Shown here in pieces: positions 46,998-55,500 of a DNA stretch of 57,521 nucleotides; the first letter of the stretch is position 1, and every line of letters starts with the position of its first letter. Source of the stretch: Crocosphaera sp. Its GTDB lineage: Bacteria > Cyanobacteriota > Cyanobacteriia > Cyanobacteriales > Microcystaceae. Under the pieces are notes generated by a model, which searched no databases, was not told the DNA's origin, and saw only the letters and a list, made by a program, of their open reading frames with translations. Location of the stretch: assembly GCF_030064895.1 (NCBI RefSeq), contig NZ_JASJEB010000045.1:1-57521 (forward strand), given 5' to 3'. Position numbers and translations under genes: made by a program.

Positions 46998-47414
46998 CTA
47001 AAATGTGAAATTAATATTAACAAAAATAACGTGTATCAATTTAATTAAGAGACCAATATAGAAAAGAAGAAAGCTAATAAAGCTAGAGAAATAGCCGAAA
47101 AACGTTATATCTTTAGTAGTACAATTTAACGATAATATTTTTATTTGAATTCTTAAGTAAAATCTAATAACTCTACAGCAAAAAATAAGTTTGTTGTCCC
47201 TAAAAGTTTTGTTATAATCAAACTCATCTCTAATTAAATTCAGAATTAGTGACCAGTAAAGAGTTGCGGCTGCTTGTCCTGAAAAGAAAAAAATCAAGGT
47301 GAGTAAAATATTGACCCAAGTGCTGTTATATTTTCCTGTTAAACCAAGTGCTAAAGCGGTTAATGCGGTAGAAACAATTATTGTTACTGGTTCTGGTTGA
47401 TATTTGCTGCTCAT
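46998..47414 (-). CDS. Hypothetical membrane protein
   Basis: 138 residues from ATG 47414; the longer frame to 47510 translates the dispersed repeat and is rejected. Two or three hydrophobic segments (about 10-27, 32-55, 108-133), with a basic, Cys-containing middle (KLIFCCRVIRFYLRIQIK). Not recognised. Its start codon sits exactly at the inner edge of the repeat, so the repeat supplies its leader. Quality as a gene is moderate. Confidence 0.45.
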   Translation of the reverse strand: MSSKYQPEPVTIIVSTALTALALGLTGKYNSTWVNILLTLIFFFSGQAAATLYWSLILNLIRDEFDYNKTFRDNKLIFCCRVIRFYLRIQIKILSLNCTTKDITFFGYFSSFISFLLFYIGLLIKLIHVIFVNINFTF

Positions 47415-47531
47415 GACCAAACATTGAACGTTGAACATTGAACATTTTGGTTTCAAGCCTCTCCCTTTAGGGAGAAAGAAGTTTGGGAGAGATTTCAAGC
47501 CTACTTCCAAACGAATGATAAATGAAATGAC
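47413..47531 (-). repeat. Dispersed 100-bp repeat, copy 2
   Basis: Inverted relative to 37347-37450. It has an additional tandem attgaacgttgaac stretch absent from copy 1, and the facing arms CTCTCCC/GGGAGAG are better preserved here. It ends at the ATG of the 138-residue gene. Confidence 0.75.
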
Positions 47532-47544
47532 CTTGAAAAAGTCA

Positions 47545-47586
47545 ATATTTAGATCAATTTTTTAGTGAAGATGTTGATCTAAATAT
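47545..47586 (-). terminator. Terminator after the DUF1269 gene
   Basis: Perfect 13-bp stem (47545-47557 with 47574-47586) with a 16-base loop and a T run after it on the minus strand. Confidence 0.7.
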
Positions 47587-47612
47587 GACTCTTTTTTGAC
47601 TAAAATTTATCA

Positions 47613-48104
47613 CTAAACTTCTGGACTAAAATGCTCTTTTAGTTTGGCTTCTTCTTCATTGGATAAATTAGATTGAATGAGTTCAGCCTTGATGTCCCCA
47701 AGGGCTTCTTCTACTTTGTCCAGGGTTACATCACGGGTTAGCAAAAACAGGGCTGAGGTTCCTTCTGTGACCTTGTTTCTCACATCTTTGATAAAATCAT
47801 CATTGATGCCATAGTCCTTCATAGAACCCCCTAAAGCTCCCATCCCTGCACCAACAGCGATACCGAAAATTGGGCAGAAAAAGATTAATCCAAAGAGTAA
47901 GCCCCAAAAAGCTCCGTCTAAAGCTCCTAAACCCACTAAATTGATTGCTTGTTTGGTTTTAGGTTTCTTTTTGCCCTCAGCCCAAGATACAGTTGCTGCA
48001 TCTCTGATTTCAATGATATGTTCTTTTTGTAAGGGAGCTAACTTGCTTAATGCTTCTTGCGCCCCTTTTGGGGTATCGAACTTCCAAACTGTGAGTGCTG
48101 CCAT
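47613..48104 (-). CDS. DUF1269 domain protein
   Basis: 163 residues from ATG 48104 (an in-frame TTG lies 18 bases earlier). It starts with a ferredoxin-like part (TVWKFDTPKGAQEALSKL), then a Gly-rich hydrophobic hairpin (GALDGAFWGLLFGLIFFCPIFGIAVGAGMGALGGSM, described here in parts: GALDGAFWGLLFG, GAGMGALGG) that may insert into membranes, then TEGTSALFLLTRDV. The family is common in cyanobacteria and stress operons. Function unknown. It is divergent from the DUF1576 gene. Confidence 0.85.
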   Translation of the reverse strand: MAALTVWKFDTPKGAQEALSKLAPLQKEHIIEIRDAATVSWAEGKKKPKTKQAINLVGLGALDGAFWGLLFGLIFFCPIFGIAVGAGMGALGGSMKDYGINDDFIKDVRNKVTEGTSALFLLTRDVTLDKVEEALGDIKAELIQSNLSNEEEAKLKEHFSPEV

Positions 48105-48274
48105 ATTTTTCTGTTTAATCAAATTTTTTAGACTTATTATAAATGCTTTTTTGATTTTAGGGGTTAAGAAAAAATATAGTTTAGATTATCTTTATATTTT
48201 ACTGATCTAGTCTATGTCAACCAAGATCAATTATTATAAATAACTAAATTTAATAATTAATTACTAAAAAATAT

Positions 48275-49570
48275 ATGAATTTGAAAAACCTTTTTAGAAG
48301 AAATAAAAGAAAAAATAATCAAGAATTTCCTATTAAACCCGTATCCGATAACACCATCCTAAATATTATTACCTTTTATGCCATAACCTTTATTATCTTT
48401 GGTTTTGTGATGTCACCCCCAAAGGAAATTATTACTGGGTTGTTTCGTATTCTCACAGTGCGCGACACCTTAATTACTGATTATATCGGCATCGGGGGAA
48501 TGGGAGCTACTTTCGTCAACGCTGGATTGTTGAATCTGATGGTTTGCGCCCTCTATCGTATCACTAAAGCTAAAATTTCTGGTACGGCGGTAGCTTGCTT
48601 ATTTTTGTTGCTAGGGTTTGGTCTTTTTGGGAAGAATCTGGTCAATATTTGGTCTATTGTCGCAGGAGTCTATCTTTATGCTAGATTTCGCCAAGAAAAG
48701 TTTGCTAATTACATCAATGTTGCTTTTTTCGGTGGGGCTTTAGCTCCCATTTTTTCGGAAATTCTTTATAGCAGCACTCTTTCTCTACCCTTTAGAATAC
48801 CATTGGCTGTGGGTACGTCCCTAATGCTTGGGTTGATTTTACCTCCCTTAGCAGCCCATCTTCCTAAAACCCATCTAGGTTTCAGTTTGTATAATATTGG
48901 GTTTACGGCCGGGTTAATGGGTAACTTAATTGTTGCGCTTTACAAAGCCTACGGTTTTGTTCCCGATCCGGTCATGATTTGGACTTCAGGTAACAATACT
49001 ATTCTGGGGACATTTTTGTTAGTTTTGATTACGTCGATGATTTTGGGAGGTTTCTATATAGATAGACGTGCATGGGCTAAGTTACCGACTATTCTAAGCT
49101 CATCGGGTCAAGCTCCCACAGATTTTATTGCTTTGGTAGGATTGGGTCCAACCTTGGTAAATATGGGTTTATGCGGACTTATTGGTTTAATTTACATTCT
49201 ATTGGTTAAAGCTGACCTCAATGGACCGACCATAGCTGGCGTATTCACTATTATAGGGTTTGGTGCTTTTGGTAAACACCCTAAAAATATTATTCCTATT
49301 ATGATGGGTATTTTTCTGGGGACTCTGACGAGATCGGTCAATGCTAATGATGCACCTTTGATTTTAGCTGCTTTATTCGGCACAACTCTTGCTCCCATTG
49401 CAGGGAAGTTTGGCTGGTTTTTAGGGGTTTTAGCTGGTTTGATTCACTCATCAGCCGTTTTATCTGTGGGTATCCCCAAAGCTGGACTTAATCTTTATAA
49501 TAACGGTTTTGTTGCTGGTATTGTAGCCACTGTTATGGTTCCAGTGATTAGGTCTTTTAGGAACAATTAA
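48275..49570 (+). CDS. DUF1576 polytopic membrane protein, transporter-like
   Basis: 431 residues, about eleven to twelve TM helices. The two halves are related: GFGLFGKNLVNIWSIVAGVYL (about 107-127) corresponds to GFGAFGKHPKNIIPIMMGIFL (about 327-347), and SLYNIGFTAGLMGNL to NLYNNGFVAGIVATV. Such an internal repeat is typical of secondary transporters and channels. The family has no assigned substrate. Asn/Gly-rich conserved motifs (FVNAGLLN, LVNMGLCG) at matching places in each half may form the substrate path. Confidence 0.85.
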   Translation: MNLKNLFRRNKRKNNQEFPIKPVSDNTILNIITFYAITFIIFGFVMSPPKEIITGLFRILTVRDTLITDYIGIGGMGATFVNAGLLNLMVCALYRITKAKISGTAVACLFLLLGFGLFGKNLVNIWSIVAGVYLYARFRQEKFANYINVAFFGGALAPIFSEILYSSTLSLPFRIPLAVGTSLMLGLILPPLAAHLPKTHLGFSLYNIGFTAGLMGNLIVALYKAYGFVPDPVMIWTSGNNTILGTFLLVLITSMILGGFYIDRRAWAKLPTILSSSGQAPTDFIALVGLGPTLVNMGLCGLIGLIYILLVKADLNGPTIAGVFTIIGFGAFGKHPKNIIPIMMGIFLGTLTRSVNANDAPLILAALFGTTLAPIAGKFGWFLGVLAGLIHSSAVLSVGIPKAGLNLYNNGFVAGIVATVMVPVIRSFRNN

Positions 49571-49615
49571 AAAATAAGATTGATTTCTGGGAATACAAAT
49601 TTTTGTCAGTCTAAC

Positions 49616-49741
49616 TATAGCAGTTTTCAATTGGGTGTATCAAAATCTCGGTTTAGTGAGGGTGGGGAGTGTGGGAGGGGTGGGAAGTGTGGGGAGTATT
49701 TTTCTTTGAATTTGTAATCTATGCAAATGAAAATTGCTATA
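49616..49741. mobile_element. MITE-like element with TATAGCA ends and six G tracts, copy A
   Basis: TATAGCAGTTTTCAATTG at the left faces its inverted copy at the right (TATAGCAATTTTCATTTG). The core carries six G tracts in 35 bases (49660-49694). It is a near-identical direct repeat of the element at 52342, with about 13 more bases in the G-rich part. Confidence 0.7.
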
Positions 49742-49751
49742 AACATGTTTA

Positions 49752-49779
49752 GTAGGGGTTAACGGCCGTTAACCCCTAC
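49752..49779. repeat. Perfect 28-bp palindrome
   Basis: Two perfect 14-base arms centred on CGGCCG, with outer bases GTAGGGG/CCCCTAC. Related to the palindrome at 12633 and the half-site near 37453. Probably a dispersed repeat; it can also extrude as a hairpin and lies 60 bp after the 816-residue gene's stop. Confidence 0.65.
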
Positions 49780-49838
49780 AATATAAACTTATGTTGTCTA
49801 AGTTGATGAAAATGATATAACTTAGTATTTCTCAAATT

Positions 49839-52289
49839 CTAGGTAAGTTTGTCCTGGGTGATTTGTTTAAAGTTATCAGAAAACTCTTCATAAGACAATT
49901 GTTGGTCGCTATTTTTGAAAACTGTTTGTAGCATTTGCTCAATTTCAGTTTCAGACAAACCTAAATCTAAATCGTTTAGACACAACCGTAATTCTTCGGC
50001 ACTTACTGTTCCTGATTGGTCCATATCAAAGAAATCAAAATACTGCTTAATTGGACTCTCTTTTGTATCTGATAAAACCTTCTGTATTAAATTAATAAAT
50101 ACTTCAAAAGTTAAACCATATTTACTAATTTTTTCGTCTATTGTTGCCATTAATTTATCCATTTTTTCACCAGAGTAATACCGTCCTACTGCTCTCAGTA
50201 AAGCTTGTAGTTCATCCAAGGATAAAAGGTTATCTCCATTTTTATCAAATTTCTTAAATGCTTGTTCATAAAACACCATTTGCTCAGAACTAATTGTTAC
50301 CATATTATTATCTTGAGAAAGGGTATTTTGTTGTTCAGAAATAGTATTTATTCCTTGAAGCATACTCAAAGTATAAGCAATAGTTTTCCAAAGTTCTTCA
50401 GTACCTAAATGGGTAAGAATTTCCTCTTCTTCTTCTGTAGTAATAGAATAAGTTTCTCGAATATTTTTAATACTCTCTCTTTCTTCTACCGATAGTTTCT
50501 CCAAGAGATCATTAAAAGCTTCAACAGACTTTTTCCCTACTGCTATATCAAACAAATCCAAAATAATTTTTTGATGGGGATGATTCTCTGATGATTTAAT
50601 TAATGTATTTAATATCTCTTGATGATAACTTTCTTGTCTTAACCAATCTTCATGATTACTCTGTTTTTGGGGAGTAAATAAACTAGGATTTTCTACTTCA
50701 ATTTCGGTTAAAATAAGTTCATGCTCTTTATCTGTAATATTAAGTTCTAATCGAGTATCTTTGAACATTTCATGACTATTAATAATATTGACATATCCTT
50801 CGGAAATAGATTCTTTAACCATTCCTTTATAAGCTTGTAAACGTTTTTCTTTGTCAAACCCTGGAAGAACTTTCGCTAAGACATAAATTTCATCTGCACT
50901 GAGGTCTTCTAAAGAACGATTTTCCAAAAATTGTGAAACATCAAGCTTTAATTTAATCAATTGTTTTTGCAGGCGACTTGCTAAACTTTCTCTTTCATAA
51001 ATATGGGGATTTCTCTGCCAAGTTCTATGTAACCAAATACCACTACAAACTATAACTGAAATGGGTATAAAGGGATCAAGAAAATTAGGCAGAAAACTCA
51101 TAAAATTATTCCCTGCAAAGAAAAAGATGATATTAAAGATCAAGCAAGTTGATATAGTAAACATCCTATGACGAACAATTTCATTATTAACTAATTGATG
51201 ATTACGAAGTAAAAAAGCTTTGTAAGATTTTTCTATTTGTTTACCTAACTGATAACCTAGCCAACCAAAAAAACCAATAACAAAAGGAACAATAAATAGT
51301 TTAGGAATAGCAACTGATTGACCAAACAAATATAAACCAGGACTTAAAAGATTGGCTAGTTGATTATCTTCATGACTCCAACTTCCAGAAAAGTAGTATT
51401 CCCAGTTTCCTGCATAAAGAAAATAAACTAAAAAATAACCAATAGCTAAACCAAAATAACCATAATAAAGCCATTGTTGTTCTGGATTTGTAATATTTTC
51501 CCAATAGCTTCTTTCTGCATCAATATCAATACAAGGACTATTACAAGCAACACAAGCACTTTGCTCTTTTCCTTCTGAATTAACAGTACGACACATGGAC
51601 TGAGTAATTAATTTTCGTTCCCCTTCATGAGCTTTACTATTTAATAATGCTCTGGGTTCACTATAAATTTTTTGCACTGGCCCCATGGGACAAAAATATT
51701 GACACCAAGATTTGCCCCCATATAAATAACCCGTTAAAACAGCCGCACAAATAATACAAACTAAAACAATTCCTAGTAAAAGTCTCTCAGAATTTAGAAA
51801 TAAAATACGACTGGTAATTCCTAAATAAAATAAGCCCAATTGTACGTATAAATAATTACGACCTAGCCAAGAATCTCGTTTAACTTTAATTAACTCGTAG
51901 CGAGTTTTCCCCGTTTTTTCATTAACTCGTTTACGTTGTCTTTGTAATCCCAATGCGCGAGGAATTTGCGAAAGAAAAGAAAGAGGACAAATTCTCCGCC
52001 AAAATTCATGTCCTACCATAAATAAAATAACAATGGCTAAAGGAATTACAAAACCCCAAAATATTGATGTTCCCATGGCATAAGGGGTTTCTATTAAGCA
52101 TTCTCCTTGAAACTCTACACAATCTAATTGGGTTATTTTATCAATTGTAAATCGACTCCACTCGATACCAGGTTGAGTGAGCAAAGGGGTGATGGGATCG
52201 TAGAATAATGATGCAATTAATAATAGCCAACTCAGGGTTGCTATCCAACGCAGGATATTTATTTGTCGTTCAGGAATGTTTGCAAACAT
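49839..52289 (-). CDS. Membrane 4Fe-4S protein fused to EF-hands
   Basis: 816 residues. The first part has six or more TM helices and half-motifs of NapH/NosR/CcoG-type polyferredoxins: RRICPLSF (C101), WCQYFCPMGP (C196, C200), then C233 and CVACNSPC (C246, C249, C253), enough for at least one 4Fe-4S cluster. After more TM helices comes a long cytosolic helical region (about 420-660), then calcium-binding EF-hands: DKNGDNLLSLDE (682-693) and DMDQSGTVSAEE (755-766), both canonical, plus two degenerate partners. This suggests calcium-gated membrane electron transfer. Donor and acceptor are unknown. Confidence 0.78.
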   Translation of the reverse strand: MFANIPERQINILRWIATLSWLLLIASLFYDPITPLLTQPGIEWSRFTIDKITQLDCVEFQGECLIETPYAMGTSIFWGFVIPLAIVILFMVGHEFWRRICPLSFLSQIPRALGLQRQRKRVNEKTGKTRYELIKVKRDSWLGRNYLYVQLGLFYLGITSRILFLNSERLLLGIVLVCIICAAVLTGYLYGGKSWCQYFCPMGPVQKIYSEPRALLNSKAHEGERKLITQSMCRTVNSEGKEQSACVACNSPCIDIDAERSYWENITNPEQQWLYYGYFGLAIGYFLVYFLYAGNWEYYFSGSWSHEDNQLANLLSPGLYLFGQSVAIPKLFIVPFVIGFFGWLGYQLGKQIEKSYKAFLLRNHQLVNNEIVRHRMFTISTCLIFNIIFFFAGNNFMSFLPNFLDPFIPISVIVCSGIWLHRTWQRNPHIYERESLASRLQKQLIKLKLDVSQFLENRSLEDLSADEIYVLAKVLPGFDKEKRLQAYKGMVKESISEGYVNIINSHEMFKDTRLELNITDKEHELILTEIEVENPSLFTPQKQSNHEDWLRQESYHQEILNTLIKSSENHPHQKIILDLFDIAVGKKSVEAFNDLLEKLSVEERESIKNIRETYSITTEEEEEILTHLGTEELWKTIAYTLSMLQGINTISEQQNTLSQDNNMVTISSEQMVFYEQAFKKFDKNGDNLLSLDELQALLRAVGRYYSGEKMDKLMATIDEKISKYGLTFEVFINLIQKVLSDTKESPIKQYFDFFDMDQSGTVSAEELRLCLNDLDLGLSETEIEQMLQTVFKNSDQQLSYEEFSDNFKQITQDKLT

Positions 52290-52341
52290 AACTTCTTCTT
52301 ATTCTTATAGATCGATGTTAAGGGTCGGATTTATTTTTTGT

Positions 52342-52464
52342 AGTATAATAGCAGTTTTCAATTGGGTGCATCAAAATCTCGGTTTAGTGAGGGTGGGGTG
52401 GGAAGTGTGGGGAGTATTTTTCTTTGAGTTTGTAATCTATGCAAATGAAAATTGCTATAATACT
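52342..52464. mobile_element. MITE-like element with TATAGCA ends and four G tracts, copy B
   Basis: Same orientation and almost the same sequence as 49616-49741; inverted repeats extend to about 20 bp (AGTATWATAGCARTTTTCA). G tracts at 52391-52412 number four, against six in copy A. It lies between the TIR-WD40 gene and the Fe-S/EF-hand gene. Confidence 0.7.
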
Positions 52465-52530
52465 AAGTTCACAATAACGTTATAGCACTACGCATTTTGA
52501 TTAGGACGTTTTTGCTAATATTATTAATTA

Positions 52531-55500
52531 TCAATTGCTAGAAGAAACGCCATTACAAATAGTCAAAGTTTCATCTTCTGGGCGTTGGTACTTAAGATAA
52601 TTATGAGTCCAGCGACAACCTGCTTGAAGTACCTGATCAAAATCAACCACACGATCTAATTGCCATAAAATAACAGTGTGATCAGCACTGGCCGAAGCCA
52701 ACATTTTACCATCACTACTAAACTCCACTGCATACACTTCCGCAGAATGGCCGTTGAGAGTAGTTAGTAACTTACCCTGGGTGTCCCAAAGTTTAACGCT
52801 TCCATCTCGACTAGCAGAAGCAATCACTTGACCATTGGGACTGAAAGCAACCCCTTGCACCTCACCACTGTGACCATGTAAAGTTTCTAATAACTCACCC
52901 TGAAGATTCCACAGTTTTAAGGTATGGTCCCGACTAGCAGAAACAATCATTTGACCATCGGGACTAATAGCCACACCCTCCACCGTATTTGTGTGTCCCT
53001 GACAGTTAGAATCATCGGTTTCACAGCCATCGAGAATCTCAAACCGTTGATAGATATCTTTCCATTGCCTTTCTCTGAGGTCAACAATATTATCCCTGGA
53101 GATAACTAAAATCTGACCATCTTTACTAAAAGTCACGTCAGAAACCTGTGTACCCTTTTCAATCACGAAGGTTTTCAATAATTTTCCTTCTCTACTCCAA
53201 ACCTTTGCCGTTCTATCTTTACTGAGAGAGACTATTTTTTGCCCATCGGGACTAAAAGTGATTCCATGAACTTGATCTCTGTGTCCAGGACATCTATGAG
53301 TATAGGGATGTCTGCGACAACTATCGAGGGTTTTGAACAATTTAAAGTCATGGTCATTTTCTGTTTGGTCGTCTTTTTTCCAGAGTTGAACCGTATTATC
53401 CCAACTTGCAGAGGCAATCATTTGGCCATCAGGACTAAATGTCACTTGCTCAACTTCTCTTTGATGGCCTATAAGAGTATTAAGCAAAATACCTTGAGTA
53501 TTCCATAGTTTAATGGTTCCATCTCGACTAGCAGAGGCAATCATTTTATCGTCAGGACTGAAAGCAACGTCATAAACCCGACTGTTATGACCATAAAAGG
53601 TAGTCAGTAAGGGGTGATTAAGTTTCCAAAGTTTAATGGTTGCATCCCTACTAGCAGAAGCAATAATTTTACCGTCAGGACTAAAGGCAAGGTTATGAAT
53701 CTCACCATGATGGCCATACAAGTTGGTCAACCAGGTCCCGTCTAACCGCCATAGTTTCAGGACATGATCTCGACTACCAGAAGCAATCTTATGGCCATCA
53801 GGACTAAACACCACTGTTTCCACTTCGTCGAGATGTCCTCTAAATGTTCTCATTAAAGTACCGTCGGACTTCCAAAGTTTAACTGTCTTGTCTTGGCTGG
53901 CCGAAGCGATAAATTTACCATCAGGACTGAATACTACTGCATTAATATCGTCTTGATGTCCCGGACAATTATCATTATTAACCTCACAACCTTCGATGGT
54001 TTTTAGGAGTTGGTACTTACCTCGATCATCTTTTTGCCAGATTTTGATAGTTTGATCCTCACTTCCGGAGACCAGGATCATACCGTTATGATTAAAGGCG
54101 ATGCCATTAACCTCATCGGAATGCCCTAAACAGTTATCATTATCGACTTTGCAGCCACTAATAGTTTGTGAGATTTGAAAGCTTCCCTGGTTATCATTTT
54201 GCCAAAGTTTGATACTATGGTCTGCACTGGATGAGGCTATGATTTGATTATCGGGACTGATGACAATGTCTTTGACCCCAGCAAAATGGCCGGGACAATT
54301 ATTGTTATCGTTTTGAATTTTGCAACCTTCAATGGTTTGTAAGAGATGGTAATTATTTTCTTGATGTTTTCGCCATATTTTAATACTTTTGTCTTCACTG
54401 GCCGAAACTAGAAACTGGCCATCAGAACTAAAGGTAACTTTAGTAACCACACCCTGATGGGTTGTTTTGCTATCTGGTTGACCCAAAGTTGTCAGCAAGC
54501 GACCATTTCTTGCCCACAGTTTAACGGTATTATCTGAACTTGCTGAGGCAATGAGATCACTGTTGGGACTGAAAGCAACGCCGTTAACGGCCCCTTGATG
54601 GTCTAATAAACGGTTATATTCTTTGACCTGGTAAACAGCTTGTCTGAGTGCGTGTTGCAGTTGACGTTTCAAGTCTGGACTACTGTAGCCTAACTGTTTG
54701 AATTTTTGCCAAGCTTTAAGGGCTTTTACCAGTGCATCTAGTTTATTATTGGAGGCAAACAGGGCCAGGGATGATTCATGAATGGCTTCTAGTTCGTTAA
54801 TGGCAGCTTGACGAGACTGACGAATGGCATTATGTCCAGCGACGGCTGCAACGGCAAGTAAAATACTTACCACCCCTAGTAAAAAGCTTTGTCGTCTGAA
54901 ACTTTTTTTCTCCTGCTGGAGTTTGGCTTCTGCTGCTTGAGTACGTTCTTTTTGTAAGCGCAATATCTCTGCTTGTCGTTCTTTCTCAGCAGTAATTTCT
55001 GCATCAAGGGCTTTTTGACTGGCTTCAATAAATTCTTGTTGTAAAACTGTGGCAGGAGGTTGTTTATTGTTTTCTTCGCCTTTTTTTAACCAGTTTTTGG
55101 CGATCGCTAATTCGTCAACCCGTAATAATCGATCTGGATTTTGGTTAGTTTGTTGCCATTCTCTGGCCCTTTGTAAACATTTAGTATGGAGATGAACATA
55201 TTCTCTATCGCTATGAATGGTGCGAACAACTTCCGGAAAATTAGCGTTAAAGTCTCCCCCATATTTTTGAAAATCAATCCACTGTATTTTGGCTAAAATA
55301 GGGTTTAAATTTTGAGAGGATACGGGTTGATAAAGAATGGTTATAATGCGTTTATTTAAGCTGTGGGCGTATTCTACTTCATCATCACAGTAAGGGGAAT
55401 TAATAGAGTCAGGGGAAATAATAAAGATAAAGTTGTCTGAGTTTTCAATCCCTTCGTAAATTTCTTGTTGAAAATCAAAACCTGGGGGGATACTTTCTTG

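Noticed and set aside
47415-47510. N-terminal extension of the 138-residue membrane protein
   Set aside because: The extra codons translate the dispersed repeat, which occurs elsewhere in a non-coding setting.
52276-52485. 69-codon plus-strand ORF upstream of the TIR-WD40 gene end
   Set aside because: Most of it translates the G-rich miniature element; no ribosome site and no homology signal.
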